Below, one piece after another: positions 1-6,049 of a stretch of 6,049 bases of DNA; position 1 is the stretch's first letter, and the number at the start of each line of letters is the position of its first letter. A program made the translations under genes and the position numbers. This DNA is from JBGZFC01 sp964631255. Lineage in GTDB: Bacteria; Bacteroidota; Bacteroidia; Bacteroidales; Dysgonomonadaceae. The stretch is from NCBI GenBank assembly GCA_964631255.1, contig CAZVWS010000079.1, forward strand, positions 1-6,049, given 5' to 3'. Under the pieces are notes generated by a model. That model made no database searches, was not told the DNA's origin, and saw nothing but the letters and a program-made list of their open reading frames with translations.

Positions 1-23
1 CGGCTCTGGGTACTCGGAAAACC
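1..23 (+). other. 3' end of an unidentified upstream transcription unit (truncated by window edge)
   Basis: Only 23 bases precede the terminator stem. All three plus frames are open here and stop inside the hairpin (TAA at 31-33, TGA at 35-37, TAA at 42-44), so a protein C-terminus cannot be excluded and its frame cannot be chosen. The first bases, CGGCTC, would also suit the 3' acceptor strand of a tRNA that begins GAGCCG, as many Lys tRNAs do, but no other part of such a gene is visible. The direction is inferred from the terminator; the identity is unknown. Confidence 0.3.
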
Positions 24-58
24 AAAACCCTAATTGATAATTAATCAGTTAGGGTTTT
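24..58 (+). terminator. Intrinsic (rho-independent) terminator of an upstream plus-strand gene
   Basis: An inverted repeat pairs 24-38 with 44-58 around a 5-base loop (39-43). The outer ten base pairs (AAAACCCTAA with TTAGGGTTTT) are perfect. The inner part includes one T/G position (34/48) that would be a U-G wobble in plus-strand RNA but an A-C mismatch in minus-strand RNA. The 3' arm runs directly into a T-rich tract (55-60 and onward), as expected for termination of rightward transcription. It therefore most likely ends a gene lying to the left of the window. The minus-strand reading has a shorter T tract, so stopping sbcDC read-through from the right is possible but weaker. Confidence 0.85.
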
Positions 59-137
59 TTGATTTTTAATTTGTTCCCAAACGGTATTTCTGACGGTTTC
101 TGTTGAAAAGAAAAACAGCATCTACGGTCAATAAATC

Positions 138-265
138 TCAATTTTTCCGATACTTGGCTCTTGGTTCTCTTTACAATTATTTCGGTACGATGTACCTCTT
201 TTGAATCCTCCATCCGGTTGCTACAAATATTTTCGGTACTCTGCATCTTTCATCCGTTGCCTAAA
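138..265. repeat. Degenerate direct repeats of roughly 40-50 bases, two or three copies
   Basis: Two units share the pattern TATTT(T)CGGTAC, then a pyrimidine-rich stretch, then CATCCG(G)TTGC. One starts near 177 and the other near 227. The second is shorter by several bases in the middle. A weaker third copy (TTTTTCCGATACTTGGCTC) begins near 140. The similarity was seen by eye and alignment requires gaps. The repeats could be decayed copies of a short intergenic element, or decayed coding sequence on the minus strand. No function is suggested. Confidence 0.4.
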
Positions 266-294
266 GATAACGATAATTGACGGGGTAATCAACC

Positions 295-336
295 ATTGTC
301 CCAATTGTCTAAAAGTCTAATAATCTATTGTCTGTC
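295..336. repeat. Short imperfect tandem repeats with ATTGTC core
   Basis: ATTGTC occurs at 295-300, 304-309 and 327-332, with related pieces (AAGTCTAA, AATCTA, TGTC) between and after them, giving a loose period of about nine or ten bases. Read on the minus strand the core is GACAAT, with TTAGAC-like linkers. It sits just downstream of the sbcC stop codon. It looks like low-complexity intergenic repeat sequence rather than a protein-binding array, because spacing and sequence drift quickly. Confidence 0.4.
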
Positions 337-353
337 AGAATAATAACTCTTTT

Positions 354-3300
354 CTATCTCCCCTTTATCAAAATCTTACTTCTGCCAAAACTCTGTTTGC
401 ATACGTGAATTTGGGCGGGAATGCGCTCGGTCATTTCCTGCACGTGGGAGATAACGCCCACTTTGCGACCTTGATTATGCAGACTTTCTAAGGCATCCAT
501 GGCGATATGGAGCGTGTCGGCATCTAATGAGCCGAATCCTTCGTCGATGAATAGCGTTTCTACTTGAATGCGATTGGACGAAAGCGATGCCAATCCCAAC
601 GCCAGAGCCAACGACACCAAAAACGTTTCGCCACCCGATAGGGAATAAACCGAACGCACTTCGTCGCCCATATCTGTGTCGCGTACTTGCATTGCCAACG
701 AGTTGGGCGTGCGTTCTAAAATATACCTGCGGCTCAAAGTGCGCAGGTGTTGGTTGGAGTAGTTGATAAGCACGTCTAAGGTAAATTCTTGCGCTATTTC
801 ACGAAATTTCTTGCCGTCGCTTGAGCCAATCAAATCGTTGAGAATTTGCCAATCGTTGAATATTGCTCGTTGTTGGTCAATTTGCAGTCTCAACTGTTTG
901 GTTTGTTGGTTATTCCGTTCGTTTATCTCCAGTTCCAACCCAATTTCTGCCGATTTTTTCAAACAGTTTTCCCGGGTGTTTTGTATTTCCAAAATCTGTT
1001 GCTCAATTTCATCTGCCTGTTTTTCGGAAATTTTTCTTGTTAGGTGTTCTTCCAACTCTCGTTCTCGTTCGGCTAACAACGATTTTGCTTGCCCGTGTGC
1101 ATCTTCCAGTTGGCGTAAAAGGGCACGTTCGTCCGCAATCCATTGGTCGTCCAAAGACAATAATTCTACCACCGTGCTTTCCGATAATTCGTTGTTTTGC
1201 GCGACGTTGCGCGACGAAAGCCAGGTGCTGAACGCCTCTTGGCGGTGGTTTGTCTCCTGTTGTGCAGCAGCAACCTGTTTGAGAGTTTCCTCTTTTCGGG
1301 TGTTCCATTGCAGCAATTCATCGGTGCAATGTTGCAGATTTTCAACACAATTGTTCAGTTGTTCTTTTGCTTGTTCTGCAGCCTCATGTAGCTCTTGCTC
1401 AGCCTCCTCTGCCGGTTTTCCTCCGAAAATGGCAACTCGCTCCTTGTGCAATTCGTTCCATAATTGCTCAAAATGATGGAGCGTTTCTTCCTTCTCGGTT
1501 ACAGTTTGATCCAGTTCTTCCGATTTTAACTGCAGATTCGCGAGCAGCGCCGTTTCTATTCCTAATTGGGTTTTGTTTGCAGCCAAACTTTCTTTTTTTG
1601 TGCGCCAGACAAGTGCAAATTGTTCAATTTTCCCCCTGAAAAGTGCCGGATTCTCTTCCCAATTGGCATACCAATTATCAGACTTGAAATAGGTGCCAAT
1701 GGAGGCATGCATCCGATTTAACTTACTTTGCAAATCCTCTTTTTTTTGCATGGAGTTCTTCAGGTCGAGCTCTTTCAATTGGATACGATGTTTCAAATCG
1801 AGAATTTTATTCGATATTCGCATCTGTTCTTCAGTTAGTTGCGCTAAAGAATCGCGCGTTTGCTCCCACTTCTCTTTTACCGATTTGTATTTTTTGAGGA
1901 GTGTTTGCGTGTTGTCAAGCCTGGCTTTTTGCTCCGCCATTTGTTCTTGGAAGAATTGAATGAGAAGTTTCGGCTCTCGGTTTTTTGCTGTTTCGTAAAA
2001 AACGCATTTCTCCCATTGCGTTTGCAAAGACCGGGCAGAATTTTGTTTTTCCAATCTTTCGTCCGATAAAGATTCTATATTATCAGTGAAATTATTTATT
2101 TCTTGTTCCGTTTTGCTGAGGAGCGAAAGGAGTTCCAAATGCCTGTTTTCGCACTGTTCCAATTGCGCTTTTGCTATTCGCAGCGTGCTGTCGTAGTCGC
2201 GATTTTCCTGTTTATACGGATGTGTGGTGCTGCCACAAATGGGACAAGGTTGGTCGGTTTGCAATTGTTCGCGCAAGGTTTTCGCGTTTTTTGTCGATTC
2301 AATTTGCGACTGATTAAACAGTTTTTGCAGTATCTCTTTTTCTATTTTTATTTTTTCAAATTCTCTCTTTAGCTCATGCAACCATTCAACTTTGTTTGTC
2401 TGCTCGCTTGTGTAGGTTTCAATTTTATCCTCTATTTTATGGAGCAAAACTTGCGCATCATATAGTTGTGTTGTGATTTTTTCGCTCTCTTCCAGATTTT
2501 TCAAAGCGAGGTTTTGTTGTTCTTCTAATGCCTCTAATCGGGTGATATCTATCTCTTTTAATTCAGAATGAAGGTTGTTTGTTTCCGATTGTTTGGTGGA
2601 TATGGCCGATTCAATTTCTTCCGATTTTTCGCTTAGTTTATTTAAATTTTGTCTCTCTTCATTTATTGCCAATTCGATTTTCTTTGCCGCTAAATCAATG
2701 CCATGCATTTCATCCAATGTAGCGGTAGCTTCCGACAATTTGTTTTTTAGCAAAATTTCTTCTTCGGCAATTTGTTTTCTGCTTTCGTTTTTAGCAAACC
2801 AATTTTCGATGGCGTTTATTTCAGTCGTTAATTGCTCTATGAGTTTGATTTTTTCAGACAGATGATTCTCGTGTTGTAGTTTTCCGGATTTCTCCTTTTC
2901 TACGTTTAATTCGGCTTCTTTCTTTTGATTACCTGTTGTCTCTAATTTGGAGTCCAATATTTTTGCTCTGTCTAATTGGGGTTTTGCATGGGTGAGGGCA
3001 AGCTGTTTTTTGTGCCAAATTTGTTCCCATTCATCTTTTTTTAGCCGCTCTTTTTCTTGGAGAATTTGCAGCTGCAAACATTTTTCATTTTGCGCTTTCG
3101 ACAATTCCGTCAATTCTTCCCATTTTTTTTGTTCGTTTTGTAAATCCTTCAGTAAACTGCGTGCCGGCTGCACCCGATCTATTTCCTGCAGTTTTTCGTA
3201 GCGTGGTTTTGCATTTACTATTTGGGCAGTTGTGGCTTCAGCATTGATTTTGGCGTTCTCTTTCTTTTCGGTTAATTGACTACATGTTAGGTGCCAATTT

Positions 3301-4085
3301 TTCTCTTTTGTCAGTAGATTGAGTTCGATATCTTGTTTTTTATGCAGACATTTCAGGTTTTCTTTTTCCGCTTGTTTTTCCGCCAATTCCTCTTCCGAAA
3401 AAATATTAATACTGGTTATTTTATCTTCCAATTTTGTTAGGATTTCTTTTTGGGAGCGTTGGTTTTCAAAAATCTGTATCGAAATTTTGCTATAAATATC
3501 GCTACCTGTCAATTTCTCCAGCAACGATGCTTTCTCTTTTTTTGCCGCTTTCAGAAATGCCGTGAAATCACCCTGTGCCAAAAGAACCGAACGTATAAAT
3601 TGCTCGTAGGTAAGTCCAATTAACTGCGTTATCTCTTTCAAAATCTCCGTTTTATTGCCGGGAAGTGGCTGCATCGTCTGCAAATCGATCAAACTCATTT
3701 CCGAGGACTGTAAATTCCCCAAACTATTGTTTCTGGCGCGACGAACCGACCATCTTGACCGATATTTGTTGCCGTTCAGTGCTTCAAAATCTACTTCGGC
3801 AAATCCGTCAGCTGTGTCTTTGCGCAAAATGCTTCGCACATCGTTTTGTTTGATGGTCGAGTTTTGCGTGTCTGCTATATCCGTCTGTGTTTCAGCCGAA
3901 ATATATCTGGGCGTTTTCTCGTAAAAAGCGAGACAAAGCGCATCTAAAATTGTCGATTTTCCGGCACCGGTATGTCCGGTTATGGCAAAAATTCCTGCCG
4001 AAAGCAGGGGTTCTGTCGTAAAATCTATTTCGGAAACCCCGTGCAACGATGCCAGATTTTTTATGCGAATGGCTAATATTTTCAT
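354..4085 (-). CDS. sbcC: SbcC, ATPase subunit of the SbcCD (Rad50/Mre11-type) DNA repair nuclease
   Basis: This 1243-residue protein is the SMC/Rad50-like ATPase that works with SbcD to bind and process DNA ends and hairpins in the cytoplasm. The N-terminal ATPase lobe has the Walker A loop GHTGAGKS (residues 37-44), followed by the family-typical FYEKTPRY stretch, and a Q-loop glutamine at 171 (LLAQGDF). Two long K/E/Q-rich coiled-coil arms (about 180-600 and 630-1080) flank a zinc hook, CPIC at 614-617 inside a DQPCPICGSTTHPY context, almost exactly at the midpoint. The C-terminal lobe has the signature SLSGGE (1148-1153), Walker B LFIDE (1178-1182), D-loop SLD (1186-1188) and a switch histidine in VISHV (1214). 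All key residues are present, with no frameshift. It is longer than E. coli SbcC (about 1050 residues), as coiled-coil lengths vary. The ATG at 4085 opens the usual MKILAIRIKNL beginning; in-frame TAA and TGA codons just upstream rule out extension. The upstream sequence is A/T-rich without a clear Shine-Dalgarno. The gene follows sbcD in the same direction and is probably co-transcribed with it. Base composition is clearly higher in G+C in the C-terminal third than in the middle. Confidence 0.98.
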   Translation of the reverse strand: MKILAIRIKNLASLHGVSEIDFTTEPLLSAGIFAITGHTGAGKSTILDALCLAFYEKTPRYISAETQTDIADTQNSTIKQNDVRSILRKDTADGFAEVDFEALNGNKYRSRWSVRRARNNSLGNLQSSEMSLIDLQTMQPLPGNKTEILKEITQLIGLTYEQFIRSVLLAQGDFTAFLKAAKKEKASLLEKLTGSDIYSKISIQIFENQRSQKEILTKLEDKITSINIFSEEELAEKQAEKENLKCLHKKQDIELNLLTKEKNWHLTCSQLTEKKENAKINAEATTAQIVNAKPRYEKLQEIDRVQPARSLLKDLQNEQKKWEELTELSKAQNEKCLQLQILQEKERLKKDEWEQIWHKKQLALTHAKPQLDRAKILDSKLETTGNQKKEAELNVEKEKSGKLQHENHLSEKIKLIEQLTTEINAIENWFAKNESRKQIAEEEILLKNKLSEATATLDEMHGIDLAAKKIELAINEERQNLNKLSEKSEEIESAISTKQSETNNLHSELKEIDITRLEALEEQQNLALKNLEESEKITTQLYDAQVLLHKIEDKIETYTSEQTNKVEWLHELKREFEKIKIEKEILQKLFNQSQIESTKNAKTLREQLQTDQPCPICGSTTHPYKQENRDYDSTLRIAKAQLEQCENRHLELLSLLSKTEQEINNFTDNIESLSDERLEKQNSARSLQTQWEKCVFYETAKNREPKLLIQFFQEQMAEQKARLDNTQTLLKKYKSVKEKWEQTRDSLAQLTEEQMRISNKILDLKHRIQLKELDLKNSMQKKEDLQSKLNRMHASIGTYFKSDNWYANWEENPALFRGKIEQFALVWRTKKESLAANKTQLGIETALLANLQLKSEELDQTVTEKEETLHHFEQLWNELHKERVAIFGGKPAEEAEQELHEAAEQAKEQLNNCVENLQHCTDELLQWNTRKEETLKQVAAAQQETNHRQEAFSTWLSSRNVAQNNELSESTVVELLSLDDQWIADERALLRQLEDAHGQAKSLLAERERELEEHLTRKISEKQADEIEQQILEIQNTRENCLKKSAEIGLELEINERNNQQTKQLRLQIDQQRAIFNDWQILNDLIGSSDGKKFREIAQEFTLDVLINYSNQHLRTLSRRYILERTPNSLAMQVRDTDMGDEVRSVYSLSGGETFLVSLALALGLASLSSNRIQVETLFIDEGFGSLDADTLHIAMDALESLHNQGRKVGVISHVQEMTERIPAQIHVCKQSFGRSKILIKGR

Positions 4086-4115
4086 CTGTTTATATTTAAA
4101 TTTTTCACATTATGG

Positions 4116-4175
4116 TCAGATGGAACTCGCAATAATCATATCCTTGTGTGTAACTGATTTATAGGCTTGTTTCAT
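4116..4175 (-). CDS. Possible 19-codon micro-ORF between sbcD and sbcC
   Basis: In the 132-base gap between sbcD and sbcC, an ATG at 4175-4173 opens a 19-codon frame, beginning MKQAYKSVTHK, that ends at TGA 4118-4116. A purine-rich AAAAGG (4186-4181 on the minus strand) lies five bases before the ATG, a better Shine-Dalgarno match than either neighbour has. The frame is the same as sbcC, but TGA and a following TAA separate the two, and its stop lies 30 bases before the sbcC start. It could be a small translated ORF that helps couple sbcC translation, the decayed start of a former gene, or chance. The peptide shows no signal sequence or motif that I recognise. Confidence 0.25.
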   Translation of the reverse strand: MKQAYKSVTHKDMIIASSI

Positions 4176-4217
4176 GTTTACCTTTTCTTCCGTGTTGGAT
4201 GCGATTGGAAATTCAGT

Positions 4218-5456
4218 TTATTCATCCTCCGTTTCCATAGCTTGTTGTGTCGCTCGGTGAAATAGAGATTTCAAATGTTCGGGTAGGTCATTCCCGTGTT
4301 TTTTCTTGTATGCTTTTTGCAATAAATCAATGGGCTGTATCTGTTTCAAATCATCCATATTCCAAAACATTTGACTTTCCTCGTTCTCTGTGTGGTGATT
4401 GTTTTCGGCAGCAATTTTTGCCAATCGCACATTTCTGTCTTCCAAAGCCGCTTCTATTCTGTATTTGAGCGAAGGATCGGGCGCATCCATCCTAACCCGA
4501 ATTTCCAGATAAGGCGCATCATTGGTTTTTTCGTCCACTCTCTCTATATTCTCTATTTGTCCCAAAATCTCCTCTCGGGTTCCCGCTATTTTTTTTAATG
4601 GAATACTGACGGGCACAGCTACCATCTGTAGATTCTGTGCTTTTCCATCAACAATCTCAAATAGCGTAACGCTATGTTTGTAATTCAGTTCGGAAAACGA
4701 CATTGGCAGCGGGCTGCCCGAGTATCTAATGTGTTGCGAATCGTTTATTGACTGCGCTTTATGAATATGTCCCAATGCCACATAGCTCAAATTTGGGTGA
4801 AAAGTATCGGCCGAAATTCCTTCCATTCCCCCCATAATTTCCCGCTCGTGGGTCTGCAAATCACCTATTTCTGCCTTGTTGGTATGCAGATGCCCCATAG
4901 CTATAATGGCCTCGTTGTGCGTACGTTTCATATTAGCTGCTTCGTACGCTTGTTTGTAAAAAGAGGCAACTCCCGCGCTATAGGCGTTTTCGCTTCCTGC
5001 CACTGTGGGATAGTCGCTCATGCGCAAAAACGGAGCGGCAATACACCATGCTTCTGTTTCGTTATTCTTGTTTTTTAATGGGACGATTACGCTGTCGAAG
5101 TCGATATTTCCTTCTTGATCTCGTTTCACCGAACCTATCAGATGGATATTTTTTCTCTCCACAAAGGGCTGGGGAGTTTCGAATCGTGTCGCGCTGTCGT
5201 GATTTCCGGCAACGGCAATTATCTGCAAATCGCGACAAACGTCCGTAACCTCTACCAAAAATTCGTAAAACATTCTATTGGCTTGCGCCGAAGGATTGGC
5301 TACATCAAAAATATCTCCGCTAATGAGTAGAACGTCTATTTTTTCGTCGGTAATAGTCCGAATCAACCAATTCAAGAATATTCGGTGTTCGTATTCTCTA
5401 CTGTAATCGTAAAAATGTTGCCCGATATGCCAATCAGAAGTGTGTAAAAATTTCAT
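4218..5456 (-). CDS. sbcD: SbcD, nuclease subunit of the SbcCD complex (Mre11-like)
   Basis: The 412-residue product is a calcineurin-like metallophosphoesterase of the SbcD/Mre11 family, the Mn-dependent nuclease that cuts hairpins and DNA ends under control of the SbcC ATPase. Numbering from the ATG at 5456, the metal-binding motifs appear in order: D8-W-H10 in the classic opening MKFLHTSDWHIG, GD at 47-48 in LLISGDIFD, GNHD at 84-87, GHLH at 188-191 and GHIH at 229-232, followed by YSGSPLPMSFSE (245-256). The region after about 275 is the C-terminal capping part that contacts DNA and SbcC. Length matches the family (about 400). An in-frame ATG at 5516 would add 20 residues before the conserved start; I prefer 5456 because the family begins at that motif, although neither start has a clear Shine-Dalgarno. 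sbcC lies 132 bases downstream on the same strand. All catalytic residues are intact. Confidence 0.97.
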   Translation of the reverse strand: MKFLHTSDWHIGQHFYDYSREYEHRIFLNWLIRTITDEKIDVLLISGDIFDVANPSAQANRMFYEFLVEVTDVCRDLQIIAVAGNHDSATRFETPQPFVERKNIHLIGSVKRDQEGNIDFDSVIVPLKNKNNETEAWCIAAPFLRMSDYPTVAGSENAYSAGVASFYKQAYEAANMKRTHNEAIIAMGHLHTNKAEIGDLQTHEREIMGGMEGISADTFHPNLSYVALGHIHKAQSINDSQHIRYSGSPLPMSFSELNYKHSVTLFEIVDGKAQNLQMVAVPVSIPLKKIAGTREEILGQIENIERVDEKTNDAPYLEIRVRMDAPDPSLKYRIEAALEDRNVRLAKIAAENNHHTENEESQMFWNMDDLKQIQPIDLLQKAYKKKHGNDLPEHLKSLFHRATQQAMETEDE

Positions 5457-5545
5457 CTTAATATTATTTTCGCTGTTTATGGCAAAAGATAGAGCCGTTG
5501 TCTTTTTGCATTTCATTTTGTTGGGTGCGAAACGCCATTATTTTA

Positions 5546-5553
5546 CAAATGTA
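5546..5553 (-). promoter_or_regulatory. Candidate -7 element of the sbcDC promoter
   Basis: Read on the minus strand this is TACATTTG, a full match to the Bacteroidota -7 consensus TAnnTTTG. It lies about 90 bases upstream of the preferred sbcD start (5456) and about 30 upstream of the alternative ATG (5516). The upstream -33 element is poor: TTTG occurs 14 and 28 bases before it, not at the usual 19-21. I found no other full -7 match on the minus strand before sbcD, and none in the sbcD-sbcC gap. Confidence 0.4.
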
Positions 5554-5841
5554 ACTAAAATATGCGTCAAATATCTGTTTGCAAAATTCTTTTTTACAGC
5601 AAAAATGTAATTTACACATTATATATAGAGGTGCATCTTTCTTTGCATTTTTATATTGTGAAAGCAACTTTCTACCTTTCGATTATTGAATCGATTGTTC
5701 TATTCTTGTATTGAATAATTTTCTAATAATGTTTGTACATACTGCCTTCATGTAATTTTCAGTAATACAGATTGATATGTTTTCGGTCATAGGCTTTGGC
5801 AAAAAAAGTTTCCATATTTTGTAAAAATAATTGCTGAAACA
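5554..5841. other. Divergent intergenic region, A/T-rich
   Basis: Together with the adjoining promoter elements this is the space between sbcD (leftward) and an unseen rightward gene. A 67-codon minus-strand ORF (5464-5667) crosses its left part, but it overlaps the sbcD promoter candidate and start region and has no recognisable features, so I treat it as chance. A near-match to the -7 consensus (TACCTTTC, 5673-5680, plus strand) lacks the final G and a properly spaced -33 box. I see no RNA gene, operator or convincing terminator here. Confidence 0.5.
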
Positions 5842-5874
5842 TTTGGATTGAATTGGTAAAATGTATTACCTTTG
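5842..5874 (+). promoter_or_regulatory. Bacteroidota-type promoter P1 for the gene beyond the right edge
   Basis: TTTG at 5842-5845 is the -33 element and TACCTTTG at 5867-5874 is the -7 element. The 21-base spacer lies within the usual range for the primary sigma factor of Bacteroidota. Transcription would start about 5880 and run rightward. No ORF of useful length follows before the second promoter, so this is the distal member of a tandem pair. Confidence 0.75.
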
Positions 5875-6016
5875 CATTCTGTTTCGCTCCCAAAAGAGTT
5901 TGGAGAGTTTTCAGAAAAAAATATTTGATGCAAAGAATTTTTTCAATTAAAACTCAATGAAAATCAGCATGTTTTGATTTTTCTTGAAAATAATTTGAAA
6001 AAACCCACAAAAATAT
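5875..6016 (+). other. Inter-promoter leader, A/T-rich, non-coding
   Basis: This would be the first part of the P1 transcript. The only ATG-initiated frames seen are a few codons long. A small possible hairpin (5887-5894 pairing with 5899-5905, one bulged C, loop AGAG) lies just after the predicted P1 start. The rest is rich in A and T tracts, including a run leading up to P2 that could act as an UP-like upstream element, although that is inference from composition only. Confidence 0.4.
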
Positions 6017-6047
6017 TTTGTCATATAAAAAATAGTTTTTACCTTTG
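6017..6047 (+). promoter_or_regulatory. Bacteroidota-type promoter P2, proximal member of the tandem pair
   Basis: TTTG at 6017-6020 and TACCTTTG at 6040-6047 are separated by exactly 19 bases, an almost ideal match to the Bacteroidota consensus, and the -7 element is followed by CA as in P1. The window ends here, so the transcription start and the gene it drives are not visible. Two strong matching promoters in a row on an A/T-rich background suggest a highly expressed unit, such as a stable RNA or ribosomal gene, but this is inference. Confidence 0.85.
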
Positions 6048-6049
6048 CA

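Larger units (their letters stand above)
59..353. other. Intergenic region between the left-hand terminator and sbcC
   Basis: This stretch separates two convergent units: the unseen plus-strand gene on the left and sbcC on the right. One minus-strand ORF of 65 codons (49-246) covers much of it, but it resembles no family I know, runs into the terminator stem and overlaps degenerate repeats, so I do not call it a gene. The region contains two groups of imperfect repeats (138-265 and 295-336). A small palindrome, GGTAC-GAT-GTACC, lies at 184-196. I see no clear intrinsic terminator immediately after the sbcC stop codon, so sbcC transcripts may extend across this region. Confidence 0.6.

Noticed and set aside
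49..246. Minus-strand ORF of 65 codons downstream of sbcC
   Set aside because: It overlaps the terminator stem and the degenerate repeats, has only a weak ribosome-binding context (GGATG just upstream), and shows no recognisable domain. Without conservation data it is more likely a chance or decayed frame.
1009..1308. Minus-strand 99-codon ORF inside sbcC in another frame
   Set aside because: It is an overlapping frame in the G+C-rich part of sbcC, where stop codons are rarer; its Arg/Thr/Gly-rich sequence fits a shadow frame.
763..1476. Plus-strand ORF of 237 codons antisense to sbcC
   Set aside because: It lies wholly within the well-supported sbcC frame, is extremely rich in Ser, Cys and Phe as expected from antisense of a K/E/Q-rich coiled coil, and has no recognisable motif.
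4761..5078. Plus-strand 105-codon ORF antisense to sbcD
   Set aside because: It is fully inside sbcD, whose catalytic motifs fix the true frame; the antisense product shows no domain.
354..5456. A novel anti-phage or defence system built around an SMC-like ATPase and a nuclease
   Set aside because: The two proteins carry all hallmarks of ordinary SbcC and SbcD, including the central zinc hook and full set of metallophosphoesterase motifs, and there is no accessory gene or mobile-element context in the window.
5464..5667. Minus-strand 67-codon ORF upstream of sbcD
   Set aside because: It spans the candidate sbcD promoter and overlaps the possible sbcD N-terminal extension in another frame; Cys/Lys/Phe-rich composition matches translated A/T-rich intergenic DNA.
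5673..5680. Third plus-strand -7-like element TACCTTTC
   Set aside because: The last consensus G is replaced by C and no TTTG lies at the right distance upstream.

Overview
The window looks like chromosomal DNA from a Bacteroidota genome, most likely Bacteroidales. Two plus-strand promoters near the right edge fit the Bacteroidota consensus (TTTG, a 19-21 base spacer, then TAnnTTTG). The start codons of the two main genes have A/T-rich upstream sequence without a clear Shine-Dalgarno, which is also usual in that phylum. I saw no mobile element, CRISPR array or complete RNA gene.

Layout from left to right. Bases 1-58 hold the end of an unidentified plus-strand transcription unit, closed by a strong intrinsic terminator (24-58). 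Bases 59-353 are non-coding, or carry at most a doubtful ORF, and contain two sets of degenerate short repeats. Bases 354-4085 (minus) encode SbcC, a 1243-residue Rad50-like ATPase with intact Walker A, Q-loop, zinc hook, signature, Walker B and H-loop. A 132-base gap (4086-4217) holds a possible 19-codon ORF with a good ribosome binding site. Bases 4218-5456 (minus) encode SbcD, the 412-residue Mre11-like nuclease partner. Bases 5457-5841 are the divergent intergenic region, with a candidate minus-strand promoter for sbcDC. From 5842 to the right edge there are two tandem plus-strand promoters that serve a gene or operon lying beyond the window.

SbcD and SbcC are read in the same direction, D first, and very probably form one operon. 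Their products assemble into the SbcCD (Mre11-Rad50-type) complex, an ATP-controlled nuclease that opens hairpins and trims blocked or double-strand DNA ends during replication and repair. The sbcDC unit converges with the gene on its left and diverges from the strongly promoted unit on its right.

This is largely an ordinary housekeeping locus. I did not find a convincing new system. The points worth a second look are the micro-ORF between sbcD and sbcC, the marked shift in base composition inside sbcC, the choice of sbcD start codon, the degenerate repeats downstream of sbcC, and the identity of the gene driven by the tandem promoters.
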